DNA of 6,814 nucleotides, from contig JAJZPX010000109.1 in assembly GCA_021811025.1 (NCBI GenBank), forward strand, positions 1-6,814, in the 5' to 3' direction. The DNA comes from Actinomycetes bacterium. GTDB taxonomy: Bacteria > Actinomycetota > Coriobacteriia > Anaerosomatales > JAJZPX01. The notes under the pieces were generated by a model. It saw only the letters and a program-made list of their open reading frames with translations. It had not been told where the DNA came from and searched no databases. Shown one piece after another: positions 1-6,187 of this stretch. The position numbers and the translations under genes were made by a program. Every line of letters begins with the position of its first letter. Position 1 is the stretch's first letter.

Positions 1-484
1 TCCCGAGGAACTCGGCCATCAGATCGGCGTCGCCGCGAAGGTAGTGCTTCTGGTGGTACGCCTCCGCGGGCCAGAAGGTCCCGGCGGCCTCGATGCTCAC
101 CGCGAGCTCGTCGCCCGCGGCCTCCTCGAGCCGCCGCTTGTGCTCCTCCGCGAGCCGTCGCTGCTCGTCGTTTCCGACGAAGATCGCGTTGCGGTACTGC
201 GTGCCCCAGCCGGGGTGCTTCGGCCGAAAGCCCGCCCAGTAGACGTCGAGCAGCTGCTCGTAGCTCACCTGCGCGGGGTCGAACTCCACGCGCAGCGTCT
301 CGGCCTGGTCGCCGAGGTCGTGGTACGCGGGATCCTGCTTGTGCCCGCCCGCGTACCCGACGCGCGTGCGCACCACCCCCCCAACGACGCCGAACCTGGC
401 GTCGGGACCCCAGAATCAACCCTTCGCGAACGCGGCGGTCGCAAGCAGCGCGTGCGGCTCGGTGTCGATCGGCGGGACGCGCAT
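1..484 (-). CDS. msrA: Peptide methionine sulfoxide reductase MsrA, probable selenoprotein (3' end beyond window)
   Basis: MsrA reduces methionine-S-sulfoxide in proteins and free methionine, normally with a catalytic cysteine in a GCFWG motif. Here residues 22-26 read G-UGA-F-W-G, so codon 23 (416-418) is an in-frame UGA at the catalytic position. The frame is open on both sides and family-like throughout: RTRVGYAGG (39-47), Tyr54, Glu62 in QAETLRVEFDP, GTQYRNAIF with Tyr97, and YHQKHYLR near the C-terminus. A hairpin fitting a bacterial SECIS follows the UGA, so I infer selenocysteine at residue 23. No cysteine codon occurs in the 161 visible codons, so no resolving cysteine is seen, although the last residues lie off the window. 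The ATG at 484 is set by an AAGGAGG five bases upstream. The gene follows the TIGR00300 gene by 69 bases on the same strand and is probably cotranscribed. The alternative is a nonsense mutation or sequencing error at exactly this codon, which I think less likely. Confidence 0.9.
385..404 (-). promoter_or_regulatory. Candidate bacterial SECIS element in msrA
   Basis: The minus-strand RNA reads GACGCC-AGGUUC-GGCGUC (386-403), a perfect 6-bp stem closed by a further C-G pair (385/404), with a 6-nt loop. The loop begins 18 nt after the UGA, with its two Gs at +20 and +21. Known bacterial SECIS elements place the apical loop roughly 16-37 nt after the UGA, with a G among the first loop bases. The E. 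coli fdhF loop AGGUCU starts almost identically at nearly the same distance. The bulged U in the 5' arm of the fdhF element is not present. The stem also encodes conserved-looking MsrA residues, so coding constraint alone could explain part of it. Confidence 0.75.
416..418 (-). other. In-frame UGA codon, proposed selenocysteine codon of msrA
   Basis: TGA on the minus strand is codon 23 of msrA. It sits between Gly22 and Phe-Trp-Gly (24-26), where MsrA proteins carry the sulfenate-forming cysteine. It is the only stop in the visible 161-codon frame. Recoding as selenocysteine is inferred from its position and the hairpin just downstream. The tRNA-Sec and the SelA, SelB and SelD factors are not in this window. 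Confidence 0.83.
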
Positions 485-489
485 CGCGG

Positions 490-496
490 CCTCCTT
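490..496 (-). promoter_or_regulatory. Strong ribosome binding site of msrA
   Basis: AAGGAGG on the minus strand lies five bases before the ATG at 484. It shows that translation is initiated upstream of the UGA codon, 22 codons before it. That argues against a shorter protein starting after the UGA, for example at the GTG codons near 374-376. Confidence 0.8.
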
Positions 497-553
497 CCCC
501 TCGCCGCTCCGCACGCTTCTACCCGCATCGGCCGTCGTGCCACCCGGCCCGGC

Positions 554-1777
554 TCACGCCCCGAGCTCGTCCGCCAGCTGCTCGAGGAAGAGCCCGACGT
601 CCGTGACGATCCCGATCGTCTGCCAGCTGCCGCGGTCGGCGAGCTTCGTCACGACCGCGGGGTTGATGTCGACGCAGACGGTCGTGACGGACGCGGGCAG
701 CATGTTGCCCGTGGCGATCGAGTGCAGCATCGTCGAGAGCATCAGGCACGCGCCGGTGCGCCGGCACCACTCGCGCATCGCCCGCTGCGCCTCGACGACG
801 TCGGTGATCACCTCAGGCAGCGGCCCGTCGTCGCGGATCGAGCCGGCCAGCACGAAGGGCGTCCCGGTCGCGACCAGCGTGCGCATCAGCCCCCGCGCGA
901 GCGTCCCGTCCTCGACCGCCCGGCGAATGCCGCCCGCCCCGCGGATGCGGTTGATCGCGCGCAGATGGTGCTCGTGGCCGCCCGGCACCGGCGTCCCCGT
1001 CTCCATGTCGATCCCCAGCGACGTGCCGTACAGCGCCCACTCTATGTCGTGCGTCGCCACCGCGTTCCCGCCGAACAGCACCCCGACGTAGCCCGCCTCG
1101 ACGAGCCGGGCGAGGTGCTCCGACGCCCCGGTGTGCACGACGGCCGGTCCGACCACCGCGATCGTCGGCCGCCCCGCTTCGCGCTCCTCCCGCAGGAGCT
1201 CCGCCACTCGCGCTACGATCTGCGCCTTCGGCTTCTCCGAGCTCACCGCTGAGTTCATGAACTCGAACGCCTGCTTCTCGCGCGGCCGCTCCTGCGGCGC
1301 TACCCGCAGTCCCGCCCGGCCCACCACGTACAGCTCGCCGGCCTTCACGTCCGCCACCGCGACGCCCTCGGCCGTCCCCGCGTGCGGGTCGACGCGCACG
1401 CCGAGGTCCATCTCCGGGTGCTCGACGTGCGCCCATCGGCCGCCGAGGCGCACGAACGTGTCGAGGTTGGTCGTCGAGTAGAACCCGTCCGGGAAGACGC
1501 CGTCCGCGGGAGCCGGCTCGAAGGAGGCGTCCTCCGGGTGCAGCGGCACGACCCCGTGCTCCTGGATCGCCTTGAGCATCTCGCCGAGGTGCGCCTCGTC
1601 TCGGCCGAAGACGCGCAACACCACGCGCGAGCGGTCCTCGTTCGTCCGGCCGACGTCCAGCGTCAGCGTCTCGAACTCTCCGCCGAGGTCCATGACGTCG
1701 TCCATGATCTCGGACAGGATGCCGGAGTCGATCAGGTGGCCCTCGGCCACAACGTCCTCGTACGGTCCGTGCGGCAT
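554..1777 (-). CDS. TIGR00300 family protein (LOR/SDH-like, ornithine cyclodeaminase-type)
   Basis: The 407-residue product resembles the TIGR00300 (LOR/SDH bifunctional enzyme conserved domain) family. Related domains in cyanobacterial AgrE/ArgZ proteins and archaeal homologues have been linked to NAD-dependent ornithine cyclodeamination to proline. The N-terminal part (about 5-100) starts with a typical GHLIDSGIL stretch and carries LDVGRTNEDRSRVVLRV (40-56). The C-terminal part (about 175-407) has glycine-rich nucleotide-binding-like segments, VVGPAVVHTG (208-217) and VLFGGNAVATHDIEWALYG (233-251), then GHEHHLRAINRIRGAGG. It is full length for a stand-alone member and lacks the N-terminal arginine dihydrolase domain of AgrE. 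A GAGAGG lies nine bases before the ATG. It heads the transcript that probably continues into msrA. Family assignment is from recognised sequence patterns; the substrate is inferred from the family, and other members are uncharacterised. Confidence 0.88.
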   Translation of the reverse strand: MPHGPYEDVVAEGHLIDSGILSEIMDDVMDLGGEFETLTLDVGRTNEDRSRVVLRVFGRDEAHLGEMLKAIQEHGVVPLHPEDASFEPAPADGVFPDGFYSTTNLDTFVRLGGRWAHVEHPEMDLGVRVDPHAGTAEGVAVADVKAGELYVVGRAGLRVAPQERPREKQAFEFMNSAVSSEKPKAQIVARVAELLREEREAGRPTIAVVGPAVVHTGASEHLARLVEAGYVGVLFGGNAVATHDIEWALYGTSLGIDMETGTPVPGGHEHHLRAINRIRGAGGIRRAVEDGTLARGLMRTLVATGTPFVLAGSIRDDGPLPEVITDVVEAQRAMREWCRRTGACLMLSTMLHSIATGNMLPASVTTVCVDINPAVVTKLADRGSWQTIGIVTDVGLFLEQLADELGA

Positions 1778-1824
1778 GCGTGCGCGCCTCTCGACGTCGT
1801 TGGGCGATATGCAGAAGCGAGGCT

Positions 1825-1830
1825 ATTCTA
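1825..1830 (-). promoter_or_regulatory. Possible -10 box for the TIGR00300-msrA transcript
   Basis: TAGAAT on the minus strand sits in a short AT-richer patch about 48 bases upstream of the ATG at 1777. This would give a leader of about 40 nt. No good -35 box is visible at the usual distance, so the assignment is weak. Confidence 0.3.
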
Positions 1831-1883
1831 CTCGGACGCCTCGCGCTGGTCGTGCCGCGGTACCATTTGGGCGCGACGAGAAC

Positions 1884-1889
1884 GATAAT
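1884..1889 (+). promoter_or_regulatory. Possible -10 box for the 7TM-PAS gene
   Basis: GATAAT on the plus strand lies in the 159-base divergent intergenic region, about 48 bases before the GTG start at 1937. The hexamer is a fair match to TATAAT, but a -35 element at 16-18 bases upstream is poor. Low confidence. Confidence 0.27.
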
Positions 1890-1936
1890 TGCCCGAGGAC
1901 GCAAAGGGTGGGCCTGCAGGGGGGTAGGGGGAGTCC

Positions 1937-3019
1937 GTGGTCAGTGTCGTCTCGCTCTTCCCGCTGACAGCGGGGCTGCTGAGCATCTTCCTGGGCGCCC
2001 TCGCGCTGGCGGGGACGAGGCCGGTGAACCGCAGCCTCCGCTACTTCGTGGCGCTCAACGTCTCCACCGCGCTGTGGTGCCTCACCTACTTCGTGCTGCT
2101 GAACATGCCGGGCGTGACGGACCCCGCCGTGGCGCCGTTCGGATCGCTGCCCCACGTCCTGGCCGTGGTCGAGGCGCTGGGAGTCGGCGCGGCGCCCACG
2201 TACTGGTTCCTCTTCGCCGCGTCCTACGCTAGCAGGACGCGGTGGGCAACGGGTCGCGCGCGAATCCTGGCGCACGTTCCGCTCGTGTACACGGTCGTCT
2301 GCGTCGCGACCAACCCGCTGCACCGGCTGTTCGTCGTGTCCGCGCTCCCCGACGGTTCCGCCGTGTACGGACCTCTCATGGTCCCGCACCAGATCGCGGC
2401 GTACGTGCTCATCGGCCTGGGCACGTGGCTCATCGTGTCGTCGTCGTGGAAGCGCGGGACGGCCGAGGGGCGCAGGCAGGCTCTCGTCCTCGGAGCCGCG
2501 GTCCTGGTCCCCAGCATCGGAGATGCGCTCTACGCGGTGCGCGGGCCGCTCGGCCTCGACATCCCCGTGCACCCGGCGCCCGTGCTCTTGCCCGTGCTCA
2601 ACGTCGCGCTCGCGTACGAGCTGCTGCGCGCCGGGCTCGCCGACATCGTCCCCTACGCGACCATGCAGGCTTTCGACGCGATCTCCGACGCTGCGATCGC
2701 GCTCGACGACGAGGGGATCATCGCGGCCATCAACGCCGCGGCGAGGGACATACTCCCCGACGCCGACCTCGGCGTCCGCCTCTCCGAAGTGGCGCCCGAC
2801 CTCGCCTCGGCCGCCGACGCGTGCCTGTTGTCCGCGGCGTCGTACGCGGGCTTCGACCTCGATCGCGGGGAGCGTGTGTACTGGGGCCGCGCGCGGCCGA
2901 CACGCGACAGGCGAGGTACGCCCATGGGGTGCATCCTGCTGCTGACGGACGTGACCGAGGTGCGCATGACGCAGACGAAGCTGCTGCAGCTCGGCTTGGA
3001 GGCCGACGGGCGCTTCTGA
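1937..3019 (+). CDS. 7TM sensor-PAS membrane protein without kinase domain
   Basis: The 360-residue product starts with seven hydrophobic helices (about 4-25, 34-56, 74-98, 109-127, 151-171, 181-201, 212-233). This is the pattern of the histidine-kinase N-terminal 7TM sensor (HisKA_7TM), including its characteristic TNPLHRLF (125-132) after helix 4. A PAS domain follows at about 240-345 (AFDAISDAAIALDDEGIIA, ending ILLLTDVTEV). In relatives the PAS leads into HisKA/HATPase or GGDEF domains. Here the protein stops 15 residues after the PAS, and only 23 bases separate it from convergent hisG, so no output domain is encoded nearby. The GTG start is preferred: a stop codon (1925-1927) lies in frame just upstream and a GGGGGAG lies directly before it. 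It may be a truncated kinase or a stand-alone sensor signalling through a partner; the ligand is unknown. Confidence 0.85.
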   Translation: MVSVVSLFPLTAGLLSIFLGALALAGTRPVNRSLRYFVALNVSTALWCLTYFVLLNMPGVTDPAVAPFGSLPHVLAVVEALGVGAAPTYWFLFAASYASRTRWATGRARILAHVPLVYTVVCVATNPLHRLFVVSALPDGSAVYGPLMVPHQIAAYVLIGLGTWLIVSSSWKRGTAEGRRQALVLGAAVLVPSIGDALYAVRGPLGLDIPVHPAPVLLPVLNVALAYELLRAGLADIVPYATMQAFDAISDAAIALDDEGIIAAINAAARDILPDADLGVRLSEVAPDLASAADACLLSAASYAGFDLDRGERVYWGRARPTRDRRGTPMGCILLLTDVTEVRMTQTKLLQLGLEADGRF

Positions 3020-3022
3020 CCG

Positions 3023-3036
3023 CGCCGCCCGCGGCG
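3023..3036. terminator. Possible short bidirectional hairpin between convergent genes
   Basis: CGCCG-CCCG-CGGCG forms a 5-bp stem with a 4-nt loop in the 23-base gap between two converging stop codons. There is no T-tract on either side. Its position suits a shared terminator, but the hairpin is short and could be chance in such GC-rich DNA. Confidence 0.3.
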
Positions 3037-3042
3037 TCTCGG

Positions 3043-3915
3043 CTACCGCACGATCTTCGTGATCGGCATCTCGAGGATGTCCTCGGCTCCCGCGGCCTTC
3101 AGCTTCGGGATCAGGATGTTCACTCCGAGCTTGTCGACCACCGTCATCAGCTCGACGTAGTCGCTGTCGTACAGCCGGTTCACGCTCGGCCGCTTCATCG
3201 CGGGCAACACGCCCACCACGTCGGCGAGCCGCGCTTCGGGGACGTTCATGAGCAGCAGCACGCGGCCCCGTGCCTCGATGACGCCGAGGAGCAGCGTGCG
3301 GATCTCCTCGATCTCGACGCGCTTCCCGGGATCCTCCCAGCTCTCGCGGTTCGCCACGAGCCGCGTGGTCGACTCGAGCACCACGTCGACGATCTTCAGC
3401 CCGTTACGGCGCAAGGTCTCGCCGGTCTCGGTCAGATCCACGAGCGCGTCCACCAGCTCCGGCACCTTCGCCTCTGTCGCGCCGTAGCTGAACTCCACCT
3501 CGACGGGGATGCCGAGCTGCTCGAAGAACCCGCGCGTGACGTTCGGGAACTCGGTGGAGATGCGGCTGCCGGGCTTGATCTCGGCCGCCGTCACGATCGG
3601 CGAGTCGTCCGGCACCGCCAGCACCATCTTGACGACGCCCGTCCCCGTCTTCGCGTACGGGAGCTCCGCGACCTCCACGACGTCCGCGCCGGACTCGGTC
3701 ACCCAGTCGTGCCCGGATATGCCGAGGTCGAAGTGCCCGTCCTGCACGTACAACGGGATCTCCTGCGGGCGGAGTATCTTCACCCGGCCGATCCGCGGGT
3801 CGTCGATGCGCACGTTGTAGCCGCGTCCGCCGCCCTTCACCTCGAGGTCCGCCTCGGCGAACAGCTTCAGCGTCTGCTCCTGCAGACTCCCCTTCGGTAG
3901 AGCGAGCGACAGCAT
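3043..3915 (-). CDS. hisG: ATP phosphoribosyltransferase, long form
   Basis: HisG condenses ATP with PRPP to give phosphoribosyl-ATP, the first and feedback-controlled step of histidine biosynthesis in the cytoplasm. The 290-residue length and sequence fit the long, self-sufficient form. The catalytic part (about 1-210) has LPKGSL (6-11), DLGISGHDW (63-71) and the PRPP-binding region ATEAKVPELVDALVDLTETG (146-165). A C-terminal regulatory domain (about 215-290) includes MNVPEARL, MKRPSVNRLYD and the ending ILEMPITKIV; in this family it binds histidine. A HisZ partner should therefore not be needed. The ATG at 3915 has a GGAGG five bases upstream. No other his gene lies beside it: neighbours are the convergent 7TM-PAS gene and an unrelated operon upstream, so it appears to be transcribed alone. 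Confidence 0.97.
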   Translation of the reverse strand: MLSLALPKGSLQEQTLKLFAEADLEVKGGGRGYNVRIDDPRIGRVKILRPQEIPLYVQDGHFDLGISGHDWVTESGADVVEVAELPYAKTGTGVVKMVLAVPDDSPIVTAAEIKPGSRISTEFPNVTRGFFEQLGIPVEVEFSYGATEAKVPELVDALVDLTETGETLRRNGLKIVDVVLESTTRLVANRESWEDPGKRVEIEEIRTLLLGVIEARGRVLLLMNVPEARLADVVGVLPAMKRPSVNRLYDSDYVELMTVVDKLGVNILIPKLKAAGAEDILEMPITKIVR

Positions 3916-3973
3916 GGCGACCTCCGAGTACGGCTGCGTGGCGGCGGCGGCTACGATCCGCCGGTCGCCGTTC

Positions 3974-3979
3974 AGTCTA
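3974..3979 (-). promoter_or_regulatory. Probable extended -10 promoter of hisG
   Basis: The minus strand reads TGG-TAGACT, a TGn extended -10 followed by a hexamer resembling TATAAT, 59 bases before the hisG ATG. The -35 region 17 bases further (TTCTCT) is weak, which is common with extended -10 promoters. A small palindrome CCAC-A-GTGG (3980-3988) abuts the -10. I see no leader peptide rich in histidine codons. The rest of 3916-4148 shows no gene I can support. Confidence 0.4.
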
Positions 3980-4148
3980 CCACAGTGGAGTGACAGAGAG
4001 AAAGAGCGTTCCAGCTCCGCCGCACGTTCCTACCCGCCCGCCCGCCGTTCGGCACGAAGCGCGCGTGCGCCGGGCGGATGTGGGAATGAAAGGCGGCGAC
4101 TCGCGGCGGGCGCGGGGGCGCACGCCCGTCTCGTCGAGTCGGACGACA

Positions 4149-4182
4149 TGAGGCCGCGGGACATCGGGGTCCCGCGGCCTCA
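4149..4182 (-). terminator. Perfect 14-bp hairpin ending the padR operon
   Basis: TGAGGCCGCGGGAC (4149-4162) and GTCCCGCGGCCTCA (4169-4182) pair perfectly around a 6-nt loop. The hairpin begins 18 bases after the stop codon of the last gene of the minus-strand operon. It is very stable but has only a weak T-run after it, so termination may depend on hairpin strength or Rho. It could also protect the mRNA 3' end. It also separates this operon from hisG, transcribed in the same direction. Confidence 0.75.
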
Positions 4183-4200
4183 GGGCTTCCGGCTCCGGAT

Positions 4201-4476
4201 CTAGCCGGCGACGGCAGCCGGGAGGGGCGACCTCTTCCTTCGCCTGAAGACGATGAAGAAGTACGCGATCGCGGAAACGTGCACGAGCAGGATGAGCAGC
4301 ACCCACAACAGCTTCTCGTTGCTGCCCGGCCCGCCCGGATAGTCGTGCTCGTCGCGCGCGAGCGCGTCGATCAGCATCCACAGCCACGCAAGCGGCAGCG
4401 CGATCGCCGCGGCGACGATCAGCACGCCCAGCATCCCCAGCGACGACAACACCGACGCCGCGATGAATCCGTCCAT
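4201..4476 (-). CDS. Small PLDc_N-like two-helix membrane protein
   Basis: The 91-residue product has two hydrophobic helices (about 8-36 and 55-77) joined by a polar loop (LIDALARDEHDYPGGPGSNEK). It ends in a basic cluster FRRRKR. The pattern, with WLWMLIDAL before the loop and LLWVLLILLVHVSAIAYFFI after it, resembles the phospholipase D-nuclease N-terminal (PLDc_N) membrane domain. No catalytic phospholipase domain follows. A GTG three codons upstream (4485) is in frame, but its first base belongs to the GGAGG ribosome binding site. The ATG at 4476, eight bases after that site, is therefore the better start. It is the last gene of the operon, 36 bases after the lipoprotein gene and just before the terminator hairpin. 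Its function is unknown; a helper of the envelope module is an inference. Confidence 0.82.
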   Translation of the reverse strand: MDGFIAASVLSSLGMLGVLIVAAAIALPLAWLWMLIDALARDEHDYPGGPGSNEKLLWVLLILLVHVSAIAYFFIVFRRRKRSPLPAAVAG

Positions 4477-4484
4477 CCCATACA

Positions 4485-4489
4485 CCTCC
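4485..4489 (-). promoter_or_regulatory. Ribosome binding site deciding the 4476 start
   Basis: GGAGG on the minus strand ends on the first base of the upstream GTG codon and leaves eight bases before the ATG at 4476. This rules the GTG out as the natural start. Confidence 0.75.
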
Positions 4490-4512
4490 AGATCGCGCAG
4501 CAGGCCGTCCGC

Positions 4513-5247
4513 CTACTGCTGCTCGACGATCACGTCGCCGATGCCGCGCTGCACGCGGATGTCGTAGCGCTTGGCTCCCGGCGTTCCGTACGACTCGTTG
4601 ACCAGGGCGTTCTCGGAGCTCGAGCGCGTGAACCCTCGCGCGCGGAACTCCCCTATGCCCTCAGGATCGCCCCCAAGGCGGACTGCCGCCCCGCGCGGCA
4701 CCCGCACCACTATCAGCCCGACCCCGCCCCGGATGTCGACCGTCACGTCCTCGCGCGCGACCCGGCCGAGGTCGACCGTCGTCTCGCCGACGCCCCCGAC
4801 GACGTCGAGCCGCCGCAGCCTCAGATCCCCCAGGTCGAGCGTGCTCTTGCCGACCCCCGTCTTCACGCTCAGCGTCAGGGGGACGGAGTCGTTGAGGCGC
4901 ACGTCCCACTCGTTGCGCCCGTTGCCGAACGCGCACTGCGGCTGCGGCTGCTCGACGAGGAGCTCACCGGTCGTGCCTTCGACGCTGTAGCGCACGCCGG
5001 GCTTCCAGGACTCCGGGCGGTAGTCGAAGCGCGCCTCCATCGCCCGCCCCGTGCCGCCCGAGACCCTCAGCGTGCCGACGCCGATCCGCAGCTCCGCATC
5101 GAGCGCCTTCGCCGCTCCGAGATCGACGGCCGGCGCGTCGGTCCTCGCGGGATCCTCCACGCGGACGATCGCCGGTCCGCACCCGGTCAGCATCAGCGCC
5201 AGAGCCGCTCCCGCAACGGCGAGCGCGGCGGCCCTCTTGAGCTTCAT
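4513..5247 (-). CDS. Lipoprotein with toast-rack/LiaF-like beta repeats
   Basis: The 244-residue product begins with a lipoprotein signal: KLKR, a hydrophobic stretch, and lipobox L-T-G-C with Cys23 as the lipidated residue. It should be anchored to the outer face of the membrane. The mature part is beta-rich and repetitive. Short turns G-[VI]-G followed by alternating hydrophobics recur at about 56 (IGVGTLRV), 131 (TGVGKSTLDLG), 152 (GVGETTVDLG), 175 (GVGLIVVRV) and 235 (GIGDVIVEQ). This resembles the toast-rack (DUF2154) and LiaF/DUF4097 beta-solenoid families, some linked to cell-envelope stress sensing. The assignment is by pattern, and the exact family is less certain than the architecture. 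The ATG at 5247 has an AGGGGAG upstream. The gene lies 13 bases after the sensor gene, so translation may be coupled. Confidence 0.85.
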   Translation of the reverse strand: MKLKRAAALAVAGAALALMLTGCGPAIVRVEDPARTDAPAVDLGAAKALDAELRIGVGTLRVSGGTGRAMEARFDYRPESWKPGVRYSVEGTTGELLVEQPQPQCAFGNGRNEWDVRLNDSVPLTLSVKTGVGKSTLDLGDLRLRRLDVVGGVGETTVDLGRVAREDVTVDIRGGVGLIVVRVPRGAAVRLGGDPEGIGEFRARGFTRSSSENALVNESYGTPGAKRYDIRVQRGIGDVIVEQQ

Positions 5248-5260
5248 CGTCCGCTCCCCT

Positions 5261-6187
5261 CTAGACGGCCGTGCCGTACGGCACCGCCGCGGTCGTCGCT
5301 TCCGGCGCGCCCTCCACGGGGCGGCCCACCAGCATCACCTTCGCGTACGCAGCGTGAGCCCGGCCGATGAGCTTCGCTGCGTGAAGCGTCAGCACGCACA
5401 GCAGCGCTCCGCCGGCCATCACGATCGGCATGAACCACGGTGCGACGTAGTACGCGGCGTCGAGGGTGCGGACGACGGGCTGGCCGGTCACGAGCTGGAC
5501 GACCGGCGCGGCGACGAGCCACACCGACGTCGCGAGCGCGGTGACCACCGCCGTGAAATACGCGATCCCGAGAGGCAGCTGCAGCACCATGTACAGCAAC
5601 GTCGTCCAGGTCCGGTAGTCGGTGAACCACGACTTCAGGCGATCCCCGATGTTGCCGTTGTGCGGCACGACCCTCGGCCGCCGCGGCATGCGCATCCCGA
5701 GCAGCCCTTCCACCACTCGCCCCTCGGTCAGCGAGACCGCGCGGACAACGCCGATGAACAGCAGCGCCACGGGCACGCCGACGACGAGCACGGCAAGCCC
5801 CAGCGACAGCGACAGCCCGGCCACAGCGAGCGTGAAGTACGCCGCGCCGCTGGCGAGCGCGAGGAACATGTAGAACAGCGCGGCGTAGGCGCCCGGGTCC
5901 GCCACGACGCCGAAGAAGCGCGCGAGCGGCGAGCGGCCTGGCGGCGGGGCGGGCCGGCGCAGCGCCTCGGCGACGGTGCGCTCCGTGTCGCGGTACGCGT
6001 TCGCGACCTCCTCCGGCGTGCCGTAAGCTTCGATCGCGCGCGCGAGCGCCTCCGGGTCGCCCGGCGACTCCGCGACCGCGGCTTGTAGGAACTCCTCGGC
6101 GTCGTACAGCGCGTCCTGCGCCAGCGCCGGGTCGGCGCTCCCCAGCTGCGCGCGCAGCGCGTCGAGATACTCATGCATGCTGCTCAC
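5261..6187 (-). CDS. HAAS/putative-sensor membrane protein
   Basis: The 308-residue product has an N-terminal helical domain (about 4-75: HEYLDALRAQLGSADPALAQ, then AYGTPEEVANAYRD). It resembles HAAS/DUF1700 domains, which typically accompany PadR regulators. A proline-rich linker follows. Two related membrane halves come next (about 88-165 and 184-275), each an amphipathic start then hydrophobic helices (ARFFGVVADPGAYAALFYMF; KSWFTDYRTWTTLLYMVL). These match the putative sensor family PF13796. The start is my choice: a GTG at 6187 has a GGAGG nine bases upstream. An ATG at 6178 lacks such a site, and one at 6211 lies deep inside padR. The gene overlaps the padR 3' end by 17 bases, so the two are translationally linked. 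It probably senses an envelope signal and opposes or informs PadR, which is inference. Confidence 0.85.
   Translation of the reverse strand: MSSMHEYLDALRAQLGSADPALAQDALYDAEEFLQAAVAESPGDPEALARAIEAYGTPEEVANAYRDTERTVAEALRRPAPPPGRSPLARFFGVVADPGAYAALFYMFLALASGAAYFTLAVAGLSLSLGLAVLVVGVPVALLFIGVVRAVSLTEGRVVEGLLGMRMPRRPRVVPHNGNIGDRLKSWFTDYRTWTTLLYMVLQLPLGIAYFTAVVTALATSVWLVAAPVVQLVTGQPVVRTLDAAYYVAPWFMPIVMAGGALLCVLTLHAAKLIGRAHAAYAKVMLVGRPVEGAPEATTAAVPYGTAV

Noticed and set aside
371..376. msrA as a shorter gene starting at the GTG codons after the UGA
   Set aside because: No ribosome binding site precedes them, the catalytic motif would be lost, and a strong ribosome binding site marks the ATG at 484 before the UGA.
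44..1252. A 402-codon plus-strand open frame opposite msrA and the TIGR00300 gene
   Set aside because: It is arginine- and alanine-rich with no recognisable domain, and lies antisense to two genes with clear family motifs. Such frames are expected opposite GC-rich genes.
2242..3900. A 552-codon plus-strand open frame across the 7TM-PAS gene and hisG
   Set aside because: It overlaps one gene on the same strand in another frame and hisG on the opposite strand. It has low-complexity composition and no domain, so it is a shadow of GC-rich coding sequence.
3916..4200. Possible small gene or RNA between hisG and the padR operon
   Set aside because: The open frames here have no start context or family likeness and run into neighbouring genes. 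I see only the hisG promoter region and the operon terminator, and no tRNA-like or riboswitch-like structure I can support.
4279..5370. A 363-codon plus-strand open frame opposite the operon
   Set aside because: It is antisense to three supported genes, rich in Arg, His and Pro, and lacks a convincing ribosome binding site or domain.
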